From Fuerstiella sp. (GTDB lineage: Bacteria; Planctomycetota; Planctomycetia; Planctomycetales; Planctomycetaceae), in contig JAKVAZ010000016.1 in assembly GCA_022447225.1 (NCBI GenBank), forward strand, positions 62,001-126,000: a DNA stretch of 64,000 nt, written 5' to 3'. The notes beneath the pieces were generated by a model. The model ran no database searches and had not been told where the DNA came from. It worked only from the letters and a program-made list of their open reading frames with translations. The position numbers and the translations under genes are program-made. The number at the start of each line of letters is the position of its first letter. The stretch's first letter is position 1. Positions 54,710 through 62,688 of the stretch are shown here, one piece after another.

Positions 54710-56407
54710 ATGAAACGCAGAAAATTCATACAGACGATCGGTACCACGGCACCCATCGCCGCTGCGGCAAATGCGGCGGAAACGGTTCCTGATGCAGTGG
54801 CTGTGACCCGGACAGAAGAACCTCGGGTCTTTGTCTCTGACGATGGACGACACGCAGCTCCGCTGTATCAGTTCGCTCCGGAACTCGAGCCAGCCGATCA
54901 CGCGTTCGTTCTGGATCAGCTTGTCGGCAGCGGGGTAGATACCTTGATCTACTTCGCGGGGCTGGAGGGGGGTGTCGCCCTGTACGACAGCCGGGTTGTC
55001 CAGAAGTGGGGAGACAACGTTGTTAAGTGGAAGCATCCGGTCTTTTATCGCGCGGCTCGCCATATTCAGCAGCTGATCGACGATGGATATGATCCATTGA
55101 AGGTACTGTGTGATCGTGCTCATGAAAAACGCGTCTGGTTGATTGCCGGCAACTGGGTCGGCCTGCAGGGTGGAGATCGTACGATCGATGGGGGCTTTGG
55201 GCGAAAGTCTGATTTTGTCTACGACAATCCGAATTTCCAGGTGGGAACGGAAAACGATCCTCGAGCGGAACACGTAGACCCGGCTCGCTTCAGTTTCCTG
55301 CACGCCAAAGTTCGTAAAGAACGATTGAGTGTCTTTGAAGAAATGCTGACCCGGTACGAAACTGACGGCATTGAACTGAACCTGGTTGATTTTGCTCCCT
55401 TTTGTTTGTTCTCGCAGGCTGGTCAACTTTCTGAAGTACTGACAACGTGGCTACGTGATCTCAAAGTGATCGCCCAAAGGGCGGAACAGAGACAGGGTCG
55501 GCGCAAGCGAATCTATGCACGAATACCTTCCCATCCGGATGCCTGGAAAGTTCTGGGGTATGATGTGGCGGGGTGGGTGGAAGGAAAGCTGGTGGACGGA
55601 TTCATTTGTTTACCCGCATTGATGGAAGATCCTATGGATCAGGCACCCGACATTTCTGAAATTGTCCGCCTGACACGCGGAACGTCATGTCGGGTGCTGA
55701 CGGCGTTGAACGATACCCTGGGCAGGCAATTTGAAGGGTATGCCACAGCACCTATGACGTGGGCAGCAGCTGCCAACGCGTACGATCAGGGAGCCGATGG
55801 CTTTGGAATCAGTAACTATCATCATTCGCCCAACGGCTGGCCGTGGACAGCTGAAGAATATGAGAAGTTCCGTTTGCTGGGTCATCCTGATCTGCTGGCG
55901 ACCGCCGACAAACTGTATCGGGCACCGTCGATGCCGCGGGGGATTTCGGACGGGTACTGGTTGCCGGGAGTCATGCCCCTGCTGCCTCAGGTTCTCGAGC
56001 AGAATCAACCGGTGGAGACGCAACTGCGGATCGCAGACGATCTGTCAAAATGGGAAGCCCTGGGGCGAGTCTCCTCAGTGCGATTACGGGTTCGACTGAC
56101 GAATATCGAGCCTTCCCTGAACGAAGTTCGTATCGAACTCAACGGCAGGCAGCTCCCGGACAGGATGTTGAAACTTACGGATCTGACCTACCGGCTGTAC
56201 GAACTTGGTGCCGTCAACCCGTATGGATTCGTGTACGAATACGAACTGCCTGCCGAATGGTATCCCAATCGGGGAAACAACACGGTCACGGTGACCGTGG
56301 CTGAGTACGATCCTGACATTGATTTCATGTTTCAGGTGGTGGATATTGATATCGTGGTGAATTATTGTGTTCACCGCCATTTCGAACGCTCACCGGCTGC
56401 CTACTGA
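54710..56407 (+). CDS. Tat-exported glycosidase-like protein, paralogue 2 (variant active site)
   Basis: A 565-aa protein. GGTGAGGA precedes the ATG at 54710, and MKRRKFIQTIGTTAPIAAA is the Tat leader. It has the same layout as 41392 and 57673: DTLIYFAGLEGGVALY, YARIPSHPDAWKVLGYDVAGW, and a C-terminal beta-sandwich (VRLRVRLTNIEPSLNEVRIE). The barrel strand reads DGIELNLVDF, so the Asp present in both paralogues is N224 here. The barrel's sixth strand also loses the VPMFY/APMYY signature (GFICLPALME). It may be a lectin-like or differently specific member. It is transcribed away from the RidA operon. Confidence 0.78.
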   Translation: MKRRKFIQTIGTTAPIAAAANAAETVPDAVAVTRTEEPRVFVSDDGRHAAPLYQFAPELEPADHAFVLDQLVGSGVDTLIYFAGLEGGVALYDSRVVQKWGDNVVKWKHPVFYRAARHIQQLIDDGYDPLKVLCDRAHEKRVWLIAGNWVGLQGGDRTIDGGFGRKSDFVYDNPNFQVGTENDPRAEHVDPARFSFLHAKVRKERLSVFEEMLTRYETDGIELNLVDFAPFCLFSQAGQLSEVLTTWLRDLKVIAQRAEQRQGRRKRIYARIPSHPDAWKVLGYDVAGWVEGKLVDGFICLPALMEDPMDQAPDISEIVRLTRGTSCRVLTALNDTLGRQFEGYATAPMTWAAAANAYDQGADGFGISNYHHSPNGWPWTAEEYEKFRLLGHPDLLATADKLYRAPSMPRGISDGYWLPGVMPLLPQVLEQNQPVETQLRIADDLSKWEALGRVSSVRLRVRLTNIEPSLNEVRIELNGRQLPDRMLKLTDLTYRLYELGAVNPYGFVYEYELPAEWYPNRGNNTVTVTVAEYDPDIDFMFQVVDIDIVVNYCVHRHFERSPAAY

Positions 56408-56623
56408 GTAGAGCTGCATTTCTGACTGCAACGGTTGAGTGATTCTAATATTTGGCGTGAATGACACGCATGAATGATTCGAATGACCGCCCGGTTGATC
56501 TTTCTTCATGGAGTTTGTCATGATAGCAGCGTCCGAGTGACAACCCGTCTACGTGATGCATTCGGAATCTTCCGAATCGACACGTCGGATTGATTTTCCC
56601 GACAGACAGTGAGCACGACCCTC

Positions 56624-57508
56624 ATGAGCAAAATCACGACTCCAGCGATCGATCCCGAAGAAGAAATTCCCTTCATGAACATCGATTCAACGGATTTTTC
56701 CTCCATCAGTCGAGCGGAGCAGATTCGTCGTCTTGAGGTTGAGGGATTCGTGGTCTTTCCGGAGATTCTGAAACCGGATCTGATTGCCACGATTAAGAGT
56801 GAACTTGCTGATGTGGAAATGGCGCATACGAGTTACAGCGTATCCCAGACCAGAGCTGTCACGCAGCCGCAGTGGCAAAGTCGAGCGGTTGCTGAGTTGA
56901 TTGGTTATCCACCGATGATCGAATTTCTCAATGATCTCATGGGGCCGGATATTGTGTTTACGCGAGGATTTTTTCAGCGGACGCATCCCGGATCCCCAGG
57001 GATCTCGATGCATACCGATGGCCAGCCTCACGGCTCCGACCTTTTTGGATATGAAGGCAGTTGCCCGCGTTTGGTACGGGTGCTGTATTACCTGGACGAT
57101 CTGACACCTGATCGGGCTCCATTTCGGCTGATTCCCCGATCTCACATCTCATTTCATGCCGATGCCAGTCCCTATGTACGTTACAAGTCTCACCCGGAAG
57201 AAGTGACTGTGACGGTGCCGGCGGGTTCGGCTGTCGTTGTTCCGTCGCTCCTGGTGCATGCCAGCCATCCCAACAGGGATACCAGTCCGCGTGAGCTCGT
57301 ACAGCTCGGTTACCGTCCTGCGTGGGCAGGACCAATTCAACCGGTTGATGAATGGGATCCGGAACTGGTCGCCGCCGCACCGGAGATTGCCAAGCCATTC
57401 CTGAAAAGTCTCAATACCACCGGTATGGTGTGGGAGCAGCCGCATAAACCGACGGGAATGAAGACCGAGGCCCCCGGTCTCAACCCAAGCCGCTGGGGAG
57501 ACGTTTGA
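56624..57508 (+). CDS. PhyH-family dioxygenase, paralogue of 32342
   Basis: A ~294-aa Fe(II)/2-oxoglutarate oxygenase. Iron ligands are H130 and D132 in ISMHTDGQPHG and H212 in LLVHASHP. The subfamily blocks LVRVLYYLDDLTP, SHISFHADASPY and the terminal EAPGLNPSRWGDV are shared with 32342. Start is ambiguous between GTG 56609 and ATG 56624; neither has a ribosome site. It is between two Tat glycosidase-like genes and faces the second one convergently. Confidence 0.85.
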   Translation: MSKITTPAIDPEEEIPFMNIDSTDFSSISRAEQIRRLEVEGFVVFPEILKPDLIATIKSELADVEMAHTSYSVSQTRAVTQPQWQSRAVAELIGYPPMIEFLNDLMGPDIVFTRGFFQRTHPGSPGISMHTDGQPHGSDLFGYEGSCPRLVRVLYYLDDLTPDRAPFRLIPRSHISFHADASPYVRYKSHPEEVTVTVPAGSAVVVPSLLVHASHPNRDTSPRELVQLGYRPAWAGPIQPVDEWDPELVAAAPEIAKPFLKSLNTTGMVWEQPHKPTGMKTEAPGLNPSRWGDV

Positions 57509-57672
57509 GTCGTTGCTACAGCGTCCGTTAAACACATACCTGGTGCGTTGGAGACAGCAGTCTGCACTCCGTTCTCAATTCCAATCAGGTTCAGGAACTT
57601 CAGACTGGTCGCAGAAGACGGTCGAATGATTCCAGCCTGTTTCAAGAAGTGGTGTTTTTTATTCGACCGGTA

Positions 57673-59229
57673 TCACAGTAGTTCGGGACGATCATATGCC
57701 GACTGAGGCAGCGCATACTCGACCAGTAATTCCACCTGATCGATCGTGATACCACCTGCCAGTCCTGGTGGTCTGGCGATCAGACTCACGCCCAGCTCAT
57801 TTGTTCCCTGACGTGGTCGCTGCTGGAGCAGCTCATATTCCAGCCACTGGAACTCGTAACGATGGCTGGTTCTCCTCACCGGCTCCTGGGAAAGCGAAAC
57901 ACCGTTCAGCTTCACTTCGAAGTTATCGGCGGTGACCAGGTTGTTGACTTTGATCAGCAGACGGGCTCGTCCGACGCGTTCTGATCCAGGATCGTCGGCC
58001 ACGAAAAAGGGGATCTCCCGGACTGTTCCTGCATCGGCACCTGGCAAACGCAGTGGCAGCGGGTGATCGTAACCCAATGCGGCAACATCATCCTGTCGGC
58101 GGGGGACCACATAATGTTTGTCCTTTTCCTTCAGATCCTGAGCTGCTCCAATATCGGTCAGAATTGCTTTCTCCTGATCGCGGAAGGGCCAGTAGAACCA
58201 GGGAGCGATGATCAGTCCGTCGGCACCGCGGGCCCGGTAGTTGGCGGAAGCTGCCCGAATCATGGCTGGTGTCGCATGCTGATCGTTATCCTGAATGTAG
58301 GGCTGCAGCACACCATAGACTTCAGCGCCCGCTGCATGCGCCGCCGGTGCCAGCGATTCCACCGGCAGATCTGCATCCAGCAGAAAGTAGCCATAGTACA
58401 TCGGGGCCACATAATCGATCAGTTTTTCTTCCAGCCATGTGGCAACGTCCAGGCCAAGGTCCAGATTCATTTGCATGTACGGAAACACACGGGCGCCCAC
58501 AATACGGTCCCGGCCTTTGCTGCGTACCATGTCTGAGATCCGCCGAACATAGTCATTCATCACAGGTATATTGGCCCTAATCTCGTCCGGTTTGAAGTAG
58601 TAGGGGGTGAAGGCGAAATCCAGTTCGATGCCTTCGACGGGATAGTCGGCTAATTCTTCGAGCCAGGTGAAACGAACATCGCGAACTTCCCGCCGACCGA
58701 AGTCCTGACAGCGTTCCCGCGGACCTCCACCCGCTGTGGCGTCTCCATGGACACCAATTTGATAGGTGTCTGGTCGGGGACCACCACCCATCCGCAGACT
58801 CGTAATGAAGTCCAGGTCTCGTTCGTGGGCTCTGTCAATGAGCACCTGCAACGGGTCGAGTCCCTGATCAATCAGGTTCTGCATGTTGTAATGAGCCCGC
58901 CACCGAATCGTGGATTCGAATGGTGGTCCTTCGTCAGTGCCAAAGCGTTTTGCCACTCTGGTGTCGCTGAACAGTCCTCCTCCTGTTTCGACTCCATAGA
59001 TGAACGTATCGATGGCAGTGCCGGCCAGTTCATCGATCGGCCGCCATGCATCTTCTTTGCTCATCGGTGGCTCAAAGGCATACATGTAGTAGTGTCGGGC
59101 ATCGTTGAAATACATCGTGCGCCCTCGCCGCAGAGGCTTCGGATCAGGCGCCGGGGTGGCATCTTCCGCCTGAGATGCGGCGGCACCGGAGGTGAGGGCG
59201 GCTGTGTAAAGAAACTGGCGACGTTGCAT
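57673..59229 (-). CDS. Tat-exported glycosidase-like TIM-barrel protein, paralogue 3
   Basis: A 518-aa protein with leader MQRRQFLYTAALTSGA. AAGGAAA six bases upstream supports the ATG. The barrel motifs align closely with 41392: MYFNDARHYYMYAFEPP, IDTFIYGVETGGG, EGIELDFAF (E202, D204), VGARVFPYMQMN and IDYVAPMYYGY, then a C-terminal beta-sandwich. It is thus the nearest relative of paralogue 1 and keeps the ELDF pair. It follows the SSS symporter by 147 bases on the minus strand, so uptake of its product is plausible. Confidence 0.8.
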   Translation of the reverse strand: MQRRQFLYTAALTSGAAASQAEDATPAPDPKPLRRGRTMYFNDARHYYMYAFEPPMSKEDAWRPIDELAGTAIDTFIYGVETGGGLFSDTRVAKRFGTDEGPPFESTIRWRAHYNMQNLIDQGLDPLQVLIDRAHERDLDFITSLRMGGGPRPDTYQIGVHGDATAGGGPRERCQDFGRREVRDVRFTWLEELADYPVEGIELDFAFTPYYFKPDEIRANIPVMNDYVRRISDMVRSKGRDRIVGARVFPYMQMNLDLGLDVATWLEEKLIDYVAPMYYGYFLLDADLPVESLAPAAHAAGAEVYGVLQPYIQDNDQHATPAMIRAASANYRARGADGLIIAPWFYWPFRDQEKAILTDIGAAQDLKEKDKHYVVPRRQDDVAALGYDHPLPLRLPGADAGTVREIPFFVADDPGSERVGRARLLIKVNNLVTADNFEVKLNGVSLSQEPVRRTSHRYEFQWLEYELLQQRPRQGTNELGVSLIARPPGLAGGITIDQVELLVEYALPQSAYDRPELL

Positions 59230-59376
59230 GGTGTTTTCCTTCGTGGATGTTTCCAGAGTATCGGGTAGCGAACACGCCGGTCACGGTGCCTCAATCAATT
59301 TTTTCAAACCACTGCCGAACAAGATAACGGGTCTGTCACTGATCTCGCCTGAGACTGAGGGTTGAACGATGCCGAC

Positions 59377-61014
59377 CTACGGATTGTCACTTGTCGGAGT
59401 GGTCCAGATGGTCAGGTCTTTCAGGTCGTTATCAGATGGATTGCCGATCAACAGGCTGACCCCGTAACCAACACCGAACATCAACAGGTTCGCGAATGTG
59501 CTCAGCCAGAATTTGTCCGGTAAGAGTTCTGCGAGCCCCGGAAACAGGCTTTCAGTCAGACCGAAATCCACCACTAACCATCCTGCGCTTGTGAGAATGG
59601 TGACGAGGATAGCGATCCGGGCAGCCCGGCTGTCCACCCGCCGTGTGACGAAGCCCAGCAGAAACAGACCAAGAAGTCCTCCACTGAGCACAGACAGCAG
59701 GGTGCGCTGCAGGTCATCCAGCCGTGTCTCGGACGGCCGGGCATAGTAAATGCCGCAGGCTGTTGTGATCATAAAGATACTGAACAGCAGGCTGATCAAC
59801 TTGCCGATGTTTGCATAGTGCCGGGGATCACGGTCTCTGACCCACAGTCGTTTATAGAAATCTGTGGTCATGGTGGCAGCAACTGCGTTGATACTTGAAT
59901 CCAGGGTGGACATTGCTGATGCCAGCAGACCGGTCAGCACAAATCCTGCGACACCCGGCGGGACCTGTTCCAGAATAAAACGAGGGAAAACCTGATCCGG
60001 ATCCAGACCCTGTAGTCCGCTGTCCGGTACGACTTTGACAAACACATACAAAGACGTTCCCAGAAAGAGAAAGTACGTCCAGGTTGGTATGGCCAGACAG
60101 CATCCGATAACCGCCGCACGCGAGGCATCTTTGTCGCTTCTTGCCGCACAATACCTTTGCACATTTGTCTGGTCGGTTCCCAGCACGTGCAGATAGACCA
60201 TGCCTTCGGCAAGGATATAGGCCCACAGCGTTTTTTCGCCGAGCGTGAATGTCGTGCTGCCCAGTTCGAACTTATTGTCTGCCACGGCAACACTGAAAAG
60301 CTGACCGAATCCTTCAGGAAGCTGCCAGATGATGATCGGCAGGCAAAATAATCCACCGGACATCAGTGCGATTCCCTGAACAACATCCGTCCAGATGACT
60401 GCCTCCAGACCACCGAGGATCGTGTAGGCTGAAACCAGCAGACCCGCAACCAGGATGATTTGCGGCAGCGATTCGTCCGGCATCTGAAAAATGGATCTGA
60501 TCGCCAGCGAAACCGCATACAGCACAATTCCCGTTCTGAACAGATGAAACAGTACGAAACATCCGGCAGCGTACATTCGTGTCCTTACACCGAAACGTCG
60601 CTCAAGGTACTCATACGCGGAACTGACGTGAGTTCTTCTGAACAAGGGGATGAACAGATAAATTGCCACCACGATCGCCGGGAGATACGTCAGGTGTGCC
60701 AGAAAATTTTTCCAGTTGCCGTCACCGAAGGCGAAGGCAGGAATTGCCAGGAATGTCATGGAACTGATGATGGTTGCCATCATCGAAAAACCCACCACCC
60801 AGCCCGGCATCGATCGCCCGGCCAGAAAGTACCCTTCGTCCGTCCGGCCGCGGAGCGAACATACGCCACCAATACCCAGCAGCAGCAGGAAACCCAGGCC
60901 AATCACAATCTGGTCTGTTAAGCGAATCGCCTGTTCCCCGGCCGCAAGGGTCCACGGAAACACAGTCAATGACGTGAGAGTCTGGTCGATTAAGCGAATC
61001 GCGTATTCCGGCAT
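59377..61014 (-). CDS. Sodium:solute symporter (SSS family)
   Basis: A 545-aa transporter with roughly thirteen membrane spans. Conserved SSS wording includes YFLAGRSMPGWVVGFSMMATIISSMTFL near span two, YEYLERRFGVRTRM, LGGLEAVIWTDVVQG, and DQTNVQRYCAAR; the Ser/Thr-rich ASAMSTLDSSINA segment is the sodium-site region. Substrates in the family range over sugars, amino acids, sialic acid and urea-like compounds. AAGG precedes the ATG. It is transcribed ahead of Tat glycosidase-like paralogue 3. Confidence 0.9.
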   Translation of the reverse strand: MPEYAIRLIDQTLTSLTVFPWTLAAGEQAIRLTDQIVIGLGFLLLLGIGGVCSLRGRTDEGYFLAGRSMPGWVVGFSMMATIISSMTFLAIPAFAFGDGNWKNFLAHLTYLPAIVVAIYLFIPLFRRTHVSSAYEYLERRFGVRTRMYAAGCFVLFHLFRTGIVLYAVSLAIRSIFQMPDESLPQIILVAGLLVSAYTILGGLEAVIWTDVVQGIALMSGGLFCLPIIIWQLPEGFGQLFSVAVADNKFELGSTTFTLGEKTLWAYILAEGMVYLHVLGTDQTNVQRYCAARSDKDASRAAVIGCCLAIPTWTYFLFLGTSLYVFVKVVPDSGLQGLDPDQVFPRFILEQVPPGVAGFVLTGLLASAMSTLDSSINAVAATMTTDFYKRLWVRDRDPRHYANIGKLISLLFSIFMITTACGIYYARPSETRLDDLQRTLLSVLSGGLLGLFLLGFVTRRVDSRAARIAILVTILTSAGWLVVDFGLTESLFPGLAELLPDKFWLSTFANLLMFGVGYGVSLLIGNPSDNDLKDLTIWTTPTSDNP

Positions 61015-61570
61015 AAATGATTACCTTGTTCTGAAGGACAACAATGTTGTCAACGTCTGTCGAACCACGGAGGACACGTTGTCAAAAGTATCCCGGTCGG
61101 GTCCGTTCGTTCTGTGCGGTTCTCTGTGACCTTTGTCTTAATAGGGCCGGATGGGACCGACATGCTGGGAGGCATCCCGACTGTGTGATGTTCTGTCTGT
61201 GACGTCAGCTGCGGGCTTAAAATCCTCCTCCGCTGTATCTTCGAACTTCACAGCAGTGCTGACTATTCCAGCGGTTGCAGGTCATAGCAGAGGAACCCGT
61301 GTTCGTCACGCAGGTAGAGCGTTTCGGCGACTACCACGAGATGAAACCGGAGGGAGCACAGTTTCCCGGTGAGGCTGAAAGCTCGTATGAGACCATCCTG
61401 TTCAGGAGTTAGGGGGATAAGTGTCGCAACACGGTGTCGGCGCGGCTTGCCGCCATGTGGCACAAATATCCAAATACCTGATGACGCAGATTTTAAGCAG
61501 TGTTGCTACTGATGTCAGTATGAAACGCAGGGCAACACCATCGTGGCAGCAAAAGGGGCCTGACGTCTTT
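61015..61570. other. Intergenic stretch containing a PQQ-propeller-like remnant
   Basis: About 556 bases between the symporter and the Gfo/Idh-like gene, both on the minus strand. It holds the candidate remnant at 61263-61463 and no other gene that I can support. Confidence 0.4.
61263..61463 (-). pseudogene. Possible remnant of a PQQ-binding-like beta-propeller gene
   Basis: A 66-codon minus-strand frame whose end reads ETLYLRDEHGFLCYDLQPLE, the wording of a terminal PQQ-propeller blade. The upstream half shows ATLIPLTPEQDGL and then an improbable hydrophobic swap (LCSLRFHLVVVAE). No ribosome site precedes it and no full-length propeller continues upstream, so I read it as a decayed 3' end. 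Confidence 0.4.
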
Positions 61571-62647
61571 TCAGCTTTTGAACATGGATTCGTCGATCCA
61601 GCCGGGTTTGAACGGACGCGGCGACCAGTCCGTAGGGACGCTGCCAACCGGAGTCATTGCTCCTGACTTTTCCAGATGCGAGTAATATCCGGTCAGAAAC
61701 AGTTCGGTTTTCCTGCGGATGACGTCGTGCGGCTGATACGGATGTCCCTCAAACGTTCGCTGCATGTCGACCAGTTGCGGTGCAAAATAGTGATACAGTG
61801 TTTCCTGTTGGTTTGGACTTCGATCCACCTTAATCGTCTGGGTACCCTCACTGCCGGTGACTTTGAGATACAGGTAGTGGCTGTCGCCGGAAGCATGCAT
61901 GGATGCAAGAAACGGAGGCTGATCGTCGTTTCCCTTAAACAGCATTGTTTCCTGCAGATACGACGCGCTGCGCTCGTCGTCGGTGATCAAAGACACCTTG
62001 TCCACGTCGTATCCCAGCGCTCTGAGAATAAACCACTGAATGTGAAAGTGAGCCGGGTATTCATTGCTGCGACAGATGCCGTGAACCGCCTGAATGATTC
62101 CGCAATCCTCCAGTCGCTCCTTCAAATAGGAAGCCTGGTAATAGTGCTCCTGGCAACTCGTCGCCATCAGTGGAGTATTGTGTTTTGCTGACAGGTCGAG
62201 CATCGAATCGATGTCTCGCAGACTGTAGCTGAATGGACGGCTGAGGTACGTGGGAATTCCGGCTTCGATATAGGGACGGGCCAGCAGGTGTTGCCACGGA
62301 ATCTCATAGAATCCACCAAATGCCACCGCGTCCACACTGCCGACCATGTCATCGTAATTCGTCACTGCCTGACAGCCGTACTTCTGTGCGAATTCTTCGG
62401 CCAGTTTCGGATTCACATCCCAGCAGTGAGTTACTTCCATGTTGAGCAGACCTGTGCCAAATGCTCCTTTTGGAGAAAGAATCTCACCCCAGATCCCCCA
62501 GAAGGTGTACTCGCCAACATTAAGAGCGCCCACGCGGATCTTACGCGGCGCAGGCGTATCTGTTTTTTCCTGGGAGTCCGCTGCTGCCAGTGGACTCCCA
62601 GCAGCAGCGGTTAAAGACGAATTCAGGAACAGGCGTCGGTTCAACAT
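61571..62647 (-). CDS. Tat/Sec-exported Gfo/Idh-like protein without the catalytic lysine
   Basis: A 358-aa protein. I start it at ATG 62647 with GGAG nine bases upstream; MLNRRLFLNSSLTAAAG is an export leader with one Arg pair. The Rossmann half contains VEVTHCWDVNPKLAEEF-like wording and VDAVAFGGFYEI, but the diagnostic EKP is S136-R137-P138 (TYLSRPFSYS), so oxidoreductase activity is doubtful. The C-terminal domain keeps HFHIQWFILRALGYDVDK. It is 41 bases downstream of the cupin/SMP-30 gene on the minus strand, so the two are probably cotranscribed. Confidence 0.85.
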   Translation of the reverse strand: MLNRRLFLNSSLTAAAGSPLAAADSQEKTDTPAPRKIRVGALNVGEYTFWGIWGEILSPKGAFGTGLLNMEVTHCWDVNPKLAEEFAQKYGCQAVTNYDDMVGSVDAVAFGGFYEIPWQHLLARPYIEAGIPTYLSRPFSYSLRDIDSMLDLSAKHNTPLMATSCQEHYYQASYLKERLEDCGIIQAVHGICRSNEYPAHFHIQWFILRALGYDVDKVSLITDDERSASYLQETMLFKGNDDQPPFLASMHASGDSHYLYLKVTGSEGTQTIKVDRSPNQQETLYHYFAPQLVDMQRTFEGHPYQPHDVIRRKTELFLTGYYSHLEKSGAMTPVGSVPTDWSPRPFKPGWIDESMFKS

Positions 62648-62688
62648 GAGAAAACTCCAAAGACAACTCTTCAGTCCATTCAGGCTGT

